DNA from: Ephydatia muelleri
Lineage: Eukaryota; Porifera; Demospongiae; Spongillida; Spongillidae
DNA: 64,000 nucleotides
Reading direction: 5' to 3'
NCBI GenBank assembly: GCA_013339895.1
Contig: JABACO010000033.1
Coordinates: 199,587 to 263,586 of the forward strand
Shown: positions 36,865 through 49,800 of the stretch, in pieces
How the letters are laid out: every line of letters begins with the position of its first letter
How positions within the stretch are numbered: position 1 is the first letter of the stretch
Position numbers and translations under genes: made by a program
Notes under the pieces: model-generated
The model's database searches: none
What the model was told of the DNA's origin: nothing
The model's input: the letters and a program-made list of their open reading frames with translations, nothing else

Positions 36865-38548
36865 CCATTTATGAGTTCTTAGTTGACTATGTTACTGATG
36901 ACCTGTACATACTTGAAATCGTTATTTAGTGTTACGTATTTGTGTGTACCCTACATGTATATAGGCATGATAACGTTCAATGGTTCAATAGCTGCAGTAA
37001 AGAGAACATACGCTGTAACTTTTGAGATACTAATCCAAATATGATGCATAAGGTGTCGTTCTGCAGCATTTTTTGTGCTCTTGTAGGGGGTAATAAAATC
37101 GCAGCACAAAACACGATTTGAAAAAAAATCTTGAAGTACCTAATTACATGCTATTATCATAATAGCATATTTGAAATCAAAGGAATTTTTTACATCTGCA
37201 GTCTGCATCGTGCACATATTAGAAATTTAGACAACTGATTTGTATACAGCTTGGGCTGTATGGCGGGCTGCATACTCATACGGAGAAATGAACGGTCACG
37301 AAAGTTGCGGTTTGTACATTTTTGGATTTCATTCCTAAGTACGTTCCATAGAGAATGTATGGCGTTTTTACAAACTTGATTATTATTTCATTAAATAACG
37401 GACCTGCAACTTTTGCTACCCACTAATAATACTCTAAATGATGTTCAAATGTAGGCAATTTCAAATTTCGTATCTCGTACCGTCCAAAATTCTGGGACCA
37501 TTTCTGAAAATACGATATTCCATAGACTTGTGGAAAAAAAATCATGCTAATTAAGATGTTCCATTAATGAACTGAGGGGGTTAGAACTTTTGCCACCTTC
37601 AAAAACTATTCTACCAAATAATATAATATATGAAAAAAAGTGAATGTTGTCGTGAAGAATTTGGGGACCATTAAAAAAAAAATAGTAAACCAGTTTTTGG
37701 TGCAATAAGGCGCCATTTTAAATGGCGTTTCTACGGGTTGCCATAGATATTTAGTTAACGTGAGACCTCTAACTTGGACACGCCCATCTAGGGCAATTCT
37801 GCGAGGGTGGGGTCGAGGCAGAGGGCGAGGTGGGGCCAGGGGGCGGGGTAGACTGGGGGAAATTAGCGTATAAACATTAACTACATGGAATACTAAAAGC
37901 TTCGAGTCTGTGTTTTCTACACCGAGTAGACTGATCGTTGTCTTGAAATTAGAATGATAGTGTAGGCTGCATATACCTCGACCGGCTGCTCAGATATCTA
38001 CGTACGCTGACAACACTTCGTATATCATGTTAGCGGATCCTATAGGCAGGCCTACACGTAACTGAATCGAGTGTCTGAGAAACAAACAAGCAGCCATTGC
38101 ATGTGGTAGGATTTGGAATAAACGTGTTGCAAACGTGATCACATGTACATGTACAATGCGACATCTCCAGTTATTAAATTAACACAACAGCAACGCTAAT
38201 ATTTTGCAGATCCGATGTGAGAAACTTTAAGCGTAGTTGTGTGGTTCCATCCACGTACTCGATATCGATGTGTTGACAGTGTGATTCTGTGATTAGTTAG
38301 GTTCGAATCGGATGTAAAAATAGTGCCCATCACAAAGGGAGCATTTATTAGAAATCATGTATTACCAGTATCATGCTGTACTGTACTGTTGTAGTATAGT
38401 TTAGCAGTGGCATATCGATTATGTATTGCGAATAAATTGTAAAACTGTATATTTTGCCTCCAACACATGTGTATGCTTTTACTGTATGGCGCATGTATGT
38501 TTACATATGGTGCATGTATACGTATGGTGCTTATGACGTAATGCACAA

Positions 38549-38637
<89 letters not shown>

Positions 38638-39126
38638 TATGTTTCTGCAGGCAATCACATACATGTATGTTTGTGAAGTTTGAACTCTTCCAGAACTTCT
38701 TTGAACCCACCTTTGGTTGCATTTTTCCCGTGCATGGGAATAAGGACCAATGTGACTGATCATACATGATATAAATCAGTCCCATTGGTCCAGAATGGAT
38801 ATTTAGTTATGAGGATCTGGAATGCATAAAACTCTGGGGGGGGGGGGGGGGGGGGGGGGGGCATTGCCCCCACCGTTTTGTAGTAATGACCACTCATTAA
38901 AGTAATAATTCTAAGATTGCCAATACTTTATTTCAACTAATGACCACTAATATCCTCTCTCTGTGTATTCTCAAATTCACTTTGAATTGGCATTACAAAG
39001 CAGTTTTAATGATGACTCTTCTGCCCACCCACCCCACCCCCATCCCCTACTATTTTGAATCTGTTCTGACACTTAGCTATGTTTCATTTCTCTGACACAA
39101 ATTAATATTCAAGACATTTGATTATT
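36865..39126. other. Gene-poor stretch (right arm)
   Basis: Mirror of 22890-25141: diverged modules at about 37370-37680, the (GT)n tract at 38554-38635 and a G-run near 38837-38862. Confidence 0.6.
38554..38635. repeat. (GT)n microsatellite, 82 bp (right arm)
   Basis: Mirror of 23386-23455 but 12 bp longer, a useful marker that the arms are distinct molecules. Confidence 0.97.
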
Positions 39127-40424
39127 TTATACCTTAGCGCAGAATGGTTCTGCATCAAGTATTAAATTTAGTGGCTTCTCTATCCCTAACTTGAAGAAGT
39201 TTTTCTTTTCTGTTGTTGTCTGTTGGTCTGTACGTACATGTAGATGACTGCATCTGCACATTGTATTGAAGTCAAGCTGGAGGGTGGATTTTGTACTACA
39301 AGTTTGACACTGCAGTACGACTGGTGTCAATCCGAAACTTCTTCTGCCCACCATAGCATTTCTAATTTTCCCTAACTTCTTTGAGCTTTCTCAGTTTTTG
39401 CCTTTGTGGCAAATCATCATAGGGTTTCCCTGCATTTAACAGGCTTTTTGTGGTAGATTCAGCAGCTGCGAGCGCAATTTGTTTGTAAAGGTCGTCTAAT
39501 TCCTTCTCGTACCCATTACACAAAAGTGTAATATTGTCCAGATCTTCCACCAGTTGAGTGTGATCGTTTATGGTTACAAACTCCCCAGATAAAACGGTAA
39601 TGGTACTCCTTTTCTGCATGTAGAAAGCTTTTTTGCGTCCTTTAGGTTGATACAGAGAGCTGCAACGCCTTCGAGTTGTTCGCTAAACCTAATGCGGTCT
39701 TCACGTATAGCAACGCACTTGTCCAGGATTGTCATATTGAGCGCCTTAAGCAACCCTTTTCCATCTTTGCAGCCCTCATACCACTTACACATCAGTGCAT
39801 TTGGGATCTTGAAACCATGTGCAGTAGAAACAACTTTCGTAGACTGAGAAAGAACAGACAGATTCTTGGAGGATTTGCTGATCAGCGATTGACATAGTTG
39901 CATGTACATGCATGTACGTATACGGTATACTACTCGTGTATAATATATACATGCATTGTCTCATGCAGATGCTAACAAAAAAAAGTTGCTCCATGATCAT
40001 GACCAAACAGAAGTTGAATGTAAATGTAAATATTTACAAACTTTTTACAACAAATACATATACTCGTTCAACAAACAGGCTCGAAGAGTGAGATTGTCCC
40101 TGGGTTTTAATTAATCCTTTCACTTTTCTCCATTGAATACAACTTTTCATCTTCAGAGGGAAATCTATGGCACACCCATCTCCGTTTTCGTCAAAGTTGG
40201 TATGCCATCCATCAACAAAATACTCGGCGCTGAAATCAGTAAGGTTGTATTCCTTGTAACCTTTGCCAACATCGACAACTTTTCCACCGAAAAGGAAGCG
40301 AAACACATCCGTAGCACAATCCATGCACACTGTGTTCCTTCTGATTGTTCCCGCAGCTAGTGAACGTTGTACTGAGTATGTGGGAAATCATTAAGCTGAC
40401 ACTACTATCAAGCACGAGCCGCAT
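39127..40424 (-). pseudogene. Unknown frameshifted gene, repeat-associated family (right arm)
   Basis: Mirror of 21593-22889 with the same breaks. Glu to Ala and Arg to Lys substitutions distinguish it. The poly-A run at the first shift has six bases in both arms. Confidence 0.4.
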
Positions 40425-42687
40425 CGGAGGTTTTGGGGATTTGAACTCCCTGAAAAAGCAGCGCTACTGATTACTAGAATACACATAAACACACACTTTA
40501 GAAGAGAATGGGTTACATCCTTTTGTTCGGCCCAACAAGCGTCTTCTTTTGGTAACCACTCCACAAAACTAGATGAACTATTATTCCATTCTGGAAAGCA
40601 TGGTATTATTCAGTTCGCATCTTAAAAAAAAAAGCTAGCGTACCTTTTTCCTTTCAAATACGATCCTTTCAGCCGGATAATACGCCATCACATATTATAA
40701 ATACAGTGGGCTATTTAATTTTTTAATGAGAATGTTCACGGAGGCGGGGGCGTGGACGGGCATAAGGGGAGGAAGGGAGTGGGATGGAAAGGAGAGAGAA
40801 GGGAGGAGGAGAGAGGGAAATGGAAGGGCGATAGGAGGAAAGGGAGAGGTAGGGAAATTGAAGGAATGAGGAGGGAGGGGAAGTAAGGAAATTGAACGTA
40901 GGAGGGAAAGAGAAGTTTAGATTCTTTGTGGTGGCACTTCGTATATGCCAAAACATTGAGTGTCTGTCCGGCCAAATCAAATTGAGGGATTTGTGAAGTT
41001 TGTGTTACAATGTTGTACTTGCATTACTGCAGTATTGTTACATGTTCAGGGATTTACTGCAACAGGGGGTTGTGTTTCGGAATGTACATCTAATATTGGT
41101 GATGGGGCAAAAATAAGTTTTCCCTTCGTACCATTACATGGCATGCCATGCAGTTATAGTAAATGGTGCAGACCAGCCCGATTAAATGGCTGAATGGCAA
41201 GTTACATGGCATGTGTAAATCAGGGGGTCAGAAAATTCCTGATGTTGTAAGAAGTATGTAATAGTGAGCATCTTGTAAGTATAACATCTGTAGCAACTGA
41301 ATGTCTTGAAACCATGAGTGTTACTGATAGATGTTGCGTGTTGCCTACGCAATCCTTCCTGTCTCCCCCCCCCCCCCCCCCCCAAGGCTTCTACTGATTA
41401 CATTATGTCATTCGTAATTTAAAAACATACAGGCTGGCTGCACATATGAAGGATGGCAAGAACTGGACAGGATGCAGAAGCAGCGAATCATGCTGCCAGT
41501 TGGTAGAATGCAGCCATTGCTTTCATCACCTCCAAGCTCATAGGACTTGGTGTCATTGAGCTCATTTTTCTTTGTTTCTGTCAGTCACTGTGTAATCTGA
41601 ACAAAACAATGTTTGCAATGGGATTTCAGCTTCCCACTTCATAAACTGAGACATGCTCTGCATGTGTGTTTGTGTGTGTGTGTGTGCTCCATACAAGTGA
41701 ACAACTTCATGCACATGTATTTGTGTAGGGGTACAAAATACACACATGTCTACATGGTGTATGGACTATAGAATCTGCAAAAATATATATGTTGCTGCAT
41801 GCACCTTTGTGCAAATATATCATGTACAGTATGTTACTTGTGATCGTGTAGGATTGGTCGATGTGGTTGTAGGACCACTTTTGTTCCCAGACCCGTGTCA
41901 TAACAGCAGAAAGAGGACATCACCATTACATCTACAATACAATTAGACCAGTCCAGTCATTTCACCACAGCGGGAGTGAGGGGAGCACACATAGTGGCTT
42001 ACTGGATTGATACTTAATGTGCCAATGCATATATGCATATGGCTTCATGACTGTGGTATGGGTGTACCTGTGGTGGGCAACAATTAGGTTGATACACGTG
42101 GTAAGCTTCCAGATAATGTCTTCCTTCGTGTCTTCTTCACGGCTGATTCTAATGCCTACACCACTTCTACAAATTTCCCCCAGCCTGGAACTCTCATTGA
42201 GGCTACTGAAATTGGCCCCCACACACCCACCCACCCACCCCCCCCACACACACACACACACACACAGTTATACACATGGCAAAGAATAAAACTATGCAAC
42301 ATGACATGTGAAGGTTTTTAAGTTCGTACATTCATCACCTTTTCCCATTTGGCATAACCTTCTCTTTGTTCTTTATGCTACGTCCACTCAGTTGTACCAC
42401 AAGTTTGCAAAGAGTTTGGTTACTTATTTATGCATGTGCACACATTGCGTAAATGAAACTGTATTCCTTTGGCAACTCTTCATACATGTGGAGTTCCCAC
42501 GTGAGTGGTTCTCTGTAGATCCTCCTTTGACCGCACATAGGTACAAGTCAATGTAGCCACATGTCCAATATGATGTACATACATCGCGTTTATTCCCATT
42601 GGATTGGTCCTCGATACATACACTTGCACACATACACACGCGCCATGGCAAAAAATAAACCTGTCTAATGATGGTACACACTACACA

Positions 42688-42734
<47 letters not shown>

Positions 42735-43843
42735 CATGTACATTGTATGCAAGGTCTGAACCTGTTCTCTGCACATGCACTTGCATTCTATTCCATCGGA
42801 CTGCTCGTATGCATGTTTAAGATCACACTGATTCTATTCTCAATTTCTGAATGGGACTGAGTCATAATACAGGTATGTTGCTCTCTATTGTTTCATATGG
42901 TTGACAACTTCTGCATGTGGAGCTCCCTTATGACTGGTTCTATATACATACATGCATCATGCAACATGAGACTCACAGCACCTTTAATTTTGCTGAGAAG
43001 GTGTGAAACAATTCTTTTGCAATTCTTTAAACCTAGCTAACATTTTCGTCGTTCTTTCTGCCTCTTGCTCGACTGGCAGTGAATTCCATCTCTTGTTTCT
43101 AACAACTTGATATAGATGTAGTGTTACAGTAGTGTACTGTCTACTAAATTACTTTGCTGCAATACTATTCCCTTAGTACACTCATCTAGTACTCTGAACA
43201 AGTGCTCAGATTGACCTTCCTAGAAGGGGGTACAGTATTTAGTCTATAGAGCTGGATAATGAATATTGTTACTAACTTCCTTCTGTCAGTTTCTGACCAC
43301 AGGCCCTGACCTATCACAATCTCTACTGGTTCTTAGGTATAATAAAATGCATTGCCTTTCAACCTTTCCTTCAGCATGTCGGGACTACAAAATTTTGTAT
43401 CTATGGTTGTATGGAGGGGAATTAAATGTCTCACGATAAGTACACATTACATATCCACGTAATGTGCTTCACCTCCAGCCAAAAAAGTAAATTACCCTAA
43501 GCCTCACATTCGTTGTACGCAACGGTAAAATCGGACGTATGGTTTGTTCATTTCAGGCCCAACGTTGTATACCCCGTAATTACGGGGTATACCCCGGAAC
43601 GGAAGAGATTAACAAGTGTGTTGAGAACCCATACAGTGTATATGGATACAGACGGACTGGTTGAGGCCACACGTGCACATGCGAATACCTTCCCATCAAT
43701 CAATGGATTGCATACACATTTTTTCTTTTCTCTTGAAATTATATTATTCAATAGTACTTTGTGCAGAAATATTGCAATCTACAATCATACTGAAAGGTAA
43801 AACACAATAAAGCAGCTGCAGTGAATTATATTACAGTAAATAC
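40425..43843. other. Gene-poor stretch after MFSD12 (right arm)
   Basis: Mirror of 18185-21592: polypurine stretch at about 40740-40915, C-run near 41366, CA tracts near 42240 and 42680-42730, and the palindrome at 43567. No gene recognised. Confidence 0.6.
43567..43592. repeat. Perfect 26-bp palindrome downstream of MFSD12 (right arm)
   Basis: Mirror of 18436-18461, base for base. Confidence 0.85.
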
Positions 43844-46800
43844 TTAAACTGACATCAAAAGTTCCAACGCTCTCTGCGAGTCTTCTGCCGTCCTTTGATT
43901 TTCCATTGTATTGAACATCCTTTTGTGCACAGTCTTGTTGCTCTGAAAGTTCAAAACTGGTTCTGATGCGAGGCCAACATGGTCTGAGGCTGTGATGTCA
44001 GAGGCGCTATTCACAGCAGGAACTTGAACGTTGTGTGAGTCTGCAATGCGCAATGAATAAAATAATCAAATCACAGCACGTGAAAAATTCGGCACTGTAA
44101 CACTATCATAGTTGGTAGAAAGGAAAAGATGCATCCTTTTTGACTATATCTTCTACCGTATATACAGGTACATTTCAGTTGCCCATAATCCCATGCTGAT
44201 AAATCCTCCGACACACCATGGGAGAGGAAATTATAGGGAACAATATTGCACAATAATAATGTCATAAAATACGCAACACACAGCGATGAACTGATAATAC
44301 AGTACCGTACCGTTCAGAAGTGCCGAGGCCTCATGAGCGTGTGGCTGAACATTCATTTCCCTTCTCTTTAATAGTGCAATTAAAATAACTGATGTTAGTC
44401 CAATCGCACCTGCTCCGAAATTAATGTATACAAGAACGTATCTATAGAACGTGGCTGACCTTCATTTCGTGGAAAAGGTATAAGAGAGAGAGAGAGATTA
44501 CGTCTGTCAGAATGGACTATGCATTGTACAATTAATTACATATGGTGGTTAGACCACGCGGGTGTAGTAGTGCCCTAGCATTCCATCTCAAATCGCACAA
44601 CATAAGTAATATCCAATGTGTAGTTTAGCCACTAACAAACCATGGACATCCATCCATACAGCATTTAAAATATTATATTATTACTATTAATAATATAATT
44701 TCACACATACAACACACACAAATGACACCTAAAGTAATCAGTTAACCCAAAACAACACTCCTAGAAAGGATGGCCCTAGCTACTGACCTCACTAGAGAGA
44801 GATTGAGCCAACCATAGATCTCCTTAGACTTCAGGTAGCACTGGCTAATTGAACGAAGAAGTGCCAATTGTGAGGTGTTTTGGGCCTCCTTACGTCAATT
44901 GCCTTTTGTTTCAACAGCAAGGAAGAACAGACCCACTCCAAATCCTGAGAGTCTGCTGTGTAAGCTGCATCACTGCTTAATCAAAGCATTCTCAATGAAG
45001 TGTGTGCGACAGCAGAATCATAAGCCCAGGTTTCAGAACAAAGGAAGCATCCCTCCAATGATGTTGAGTGCTCAGAGCTAGGTTGGACATGCATACCTTT
45101 GGCTGTTGAGACTTATGGCTGCTGGGCACGCTTACATCATTCACGCCTTGCCTCTCGCCTGGCTGCTAGACTAATTGCTCCAAATCGCATGCCATCTCAA
45201 CACTGTATGGTAGGCTCAACTTGATTCTTGTCAGAGCAAATGCAAGGGCACTGATATGGCATCGGCTTTGACATCCCAGCTTAACTATAGGTTGACACTC
45301 AGCTGTCCAGTCATAATCGTTGTGTATTTTGTGTGTGCTCATTTACGTAGTATAGTAATAGCGTGCATTACCTATTGTGATGCTGTGTACGTTCTACGTT
45401 TAGTATTATTATTATTATTCTCCATATAATATAATAATAATAATGAATATTAGACTACACACAATTATTAAAAGAGAGGAAAAAAAAATGAACAAAACCT
45501 GGAACTCGTCTGGATCCAAGCTAAGATTAAGATCCCTTGTTGAAATTACAGCTAGCCATGAGGAAGCATGACACGATGCGACTGATAGTAGACGAGCACG
45601 GTTGGCCAGGGTGGAGATGAGGTACAGCTGGTCAAATTGATGGTCATCAATTCTGGACGATAAGTCTTTTTGACTTAAACAAGACTCCAGAAGTGACTCT
45701 TCAGAGATGGAACTTGCAGGTCGAACCAAGCTATTGAATAAGGTGACAGCTTGTGGAGCTGAATAATATAACTTGCTTTGTTTACTGAGGCCAGATAAGC
45801 AGCCGAGCAATGTAAAGCCAACCTATGGAGGCCTAGACCACCCCTACTGAGGCTCAGCTGGACTTGAAGCCACACAGAGTCAGAAGGATCAATTGCAACA
45901 CAGTCACAAAAGTGACGACGAACCTCCGCATCAAACAACGCTAGGCCTTCAGACACAAGGGCAGGTGGAGTGGAGCAAGATAAATGGACCAGCTTACAAA
46001 AGGTGGCACAATGACGTAAGAGAAGGAGCGCTTTTGAGCGAGGAATCATTATTTTTATTATTATTGTATTCAAATGCATCTCATTATCATCATTACTAAA
46101 TAGGCGCAGTTCAAAACCAACAGTTCAGCACTAACTATGCACTCTAATTCCCTCCTTAAAATGGCCCTAGCCACTGATCTCACTAGCTAGCAATATCATT
46201 AACCCATATCATTACTCCACCATTCATAAAGCAGTTTATTCATTAATAGAGCTCACTGTTGTCAGAGCCACAAACCGACATTTCAGCCTCAGCTCGACAG
46301 GTTTTTTCCCCATTAAGATATAATTTAGTGCATTTACATGTACATGTATATGCCATTACTTGCCTAGAGTTTCCCCTTATGCTATTTGCACGTTTGCACA
46401 GTAAAATCTAACCAAATCAAACAGAATCACATTCATTCATTTGCACCTACAGTACCTTGAAGCTGTAACATGAAGAATAATGATGTTAATCAATCCATTG
46501 CTGATTCGATCACTGAATAGAGCGATTCCCCATACAAATCCTGCACTTTGCTGCAAATAGATTAATAATTCACACAAACATTTAATATAGAGAGCTGTGG
46601 ATGCTATATTAATGTTCCATTGATTATATTGATTTTTTTAAATTGAATTATAATGAATGTATTGATGCATGGCACATAGAAATAATAAGCTTGCATGCAC
46701 CTTCAATTATATGTCCGATTTGCAAGTCGGCAATATTACCTTTACAGTTCGTAAATGGGTGAGCATTACACCATACAAAATATGTCCATTTTAAGCTTCA

Positions 46801-49800
46801 CATATATGAAATAGATACTTTATAGAATCTCGTCATGAAGTAATATAAAAATACTAGAAACCACAGTCTAAATCCTGCTACATGTAGCAGTGTGATACTT
46901 ATGCAGCAATCAATTTATCATAATTTTGCCAATTTTAGTAATTAGATAATTTTTCCATGCAATAATTAATGCATGCACATACAATTACCCTTAGACATGT
47001 TGTCCTTATGTACCACCTCTTACTGTGTTACTTCCAGTCAGTGTAGACATGTAGGTAAGGTTCATGACCATTAGTGAAGACCCAGTGGCCCCAAATATTG
47101 CTATTGGTATATAAACACTGTACTGGTCCCAAATAGTTGGAGAGATTTGTTGCACTGCTGGCTTAGCCCATAACCAAATTCTGAAATATGTCATATACAC
47201 TGATAATTCAAACTTTAGCTTCAATTATGTATGCTTACACTGATTCAAACATGAGCATGAGGCAACAGAAATATGTCATCTGGAGAGAGATAGAAGCAAA
47301 AGATTGATGGCTGTGCAAATTTGATGTTTGAAGTTTAAATTTCACAGCCATTGAACAAAGTGAAGGAATTCATGTTAGATATGCAATACGAAATTGCTAA
47401 AGGATCAAGGCAGATACATACATATGTCTACTGACACAAGCCAAACATTTTCTTGATCCATATAAATCATATTATGTAACATTTTAAATCTAGGTTGTGG
47501 CATATTAAAATCTTTGGAAATATTGATATCGTAATATGCAAATGTTTGAAACAATACTCTATAAATGATGCCAGATTGCAAACTTATACTTTTCATGCTA
47601 CCACGCCCTCTTGTACTTCTGAATATTGTCAGCTTCAAATCATAACAGCCCTCAAGTACGACAGATTCTTCGGGCAGGCGGTGGCTAAGGACAAGCTGCA
47701 TTCGCTCCGCTGGGACAGACTCAAAATAGTCCTTTTGCAAACCTCACATGCTTTTGACTGAGGCACCATGGTTATCTGTACATACATTTCATCTATATCA
47801 ACACACAACAATAAATATGTAAAAATTTGACCATCAAAAAATAATGCATTCACACTATACCATTGTAGTAGCCTTTACATTGACTTTGATGAACATAATT
47901 ACTTTCATAATTTAGTGGCACACCAATTAGAAATCCATTAAACCCCATATTTAGTGATTATTAATAAATAAAACTATTCAATATAAGTAATATAAGTATT
48001 GCATGCTAGAGGACACCAGTCAATAGAGCTAACTCTGTGTGTGTAACGAATGTGTGCGTGTACTATATTATATTTATCTATAATTGCATGTATTATGTAT
48101 GCTTATTAACTTCAATACATATGAAATTATATTGTCTAATTATTTTTTTTATATCAAGTTTTAAGTTTCAATTTATTCCATTGAACATTTCATTCAGCTC
48201 ACCTCATCACCAATTCTACTGCTAATCTTCTGTATGCAAACTGCAGCAATAGAGGCAAGTACATACCATACAAGTGGGCCAATTGCTATGCTTGTCTGTG
48301 GAGGAAGTTGTTGTGATCCTTTTTATACTTAAATATGACCATTCACTTGCCTTAGGCATGTCTAGACTGTCTAGTAGATAGAATGGAATATATTGTTGTG
48401 TAATCACGGTAATTATCCTTCCACTAGTAAATCCACATATGGACTGTGATGTGGATGGAAGAAGAAATTAGTTTTAACAAGTATTGAATTAATGACTAAT
48501 GCAATCAAGTTGTAAATATAGAGCAAGCTACAAATATTCAGAACCTTACATATTAACAGGGCAAATTGCCTTATGCAGCTAGCAAGCATACATAAGCGTA
48601 GCATACTCAAAGCATCAAACTGAACTATGGTACAGTGTTCTTATGTAAAATTGTTCATGGACATGGGCCAACAACTAAATCGAGAAAAATTTTAACGATA
48701 GTTAATAAAATACATTGTTTGATTGCATCAATTGTAGAATTGCGTTCAAATGTTGGAATAGGGGCTGAGATAGGCTGCTACATTTTAAAGCAGTATTGAT
48801 GCGACATCCAATACATGTATATTAACCAATTGATTATATTTCTATGCATAGCTCATTTTTATTCCACTGACGCTAATGCATACGAAACAAATCATACTCA
48901 TGTAATAATTTGGTTAAACAATTTAGGCATAGATAGAGGAGATGTTCAAGACATTGAACATAAAATGTATCTGGACCATCATGGAGCCTTCCATATATGA
49001 ATTGAACTGACATAAACTGCATGGTGAGAAAGACTTATGTGCAGCCCTTGTTTAAAGCTGCTCAATGGAGAGTCAAATCCTGCAGCTCATTAAACTCACA
49101 AGATAAAACATGGGTTTTTGAAACCACTCGTTAAGCTTCACGGGTTTCTTTGTTGCTGCTGATTGTGGTGATCTTTCTCGGATCCATATTTGAAAAGGCA
49201 AAGTGATCACAAATCCAAGTGCTGAAATGATGAGGGCCATCACCTGTGACAGGCAATATTATCACATTACAAGCACTTAATCATTTGAGGAATGCAATCA
49301 TTATTGTGATTATATTTGTACGACATGGGTTAGTTCCTAGTGTGCATGTGCACATATTTAATTGTTCATCATATGGGAGTTGCGCTCTTACCCAAAAAAC
49401 ATTCTTATCAGAAGCTGTGATGTCACTGGGGTCCGAGTTGTTATTAAGTTTAGAAATTAGGATCCAGAAAAGAACAAACACAAAGAGACCTCCAATTGTT
49501 GTAAGGGCATACCTATATTTGTGCGACAAGAAGTGAAAAGATGATATATCAGGGAACACATTTTCATTCATAATTGGCATACGTGTATGCTAGTTTTTTG
49601 TTTATTTCTTCACGTGCAGAATTTAACTCTCTGAACACCAAGTGCGTATATGCATGCATGCTGTTACACCATTCTCATGCATGAGTTAGATATTGCGTGC
49701 AAAGATGTGTGTCAAACGTTTTGACCTTAAAAGGTGATCGCAGACCGCTCTAGAACACAGCTTAGCTCTCTCGCCTTCAGAGGCCTTACACTAACGTGAT

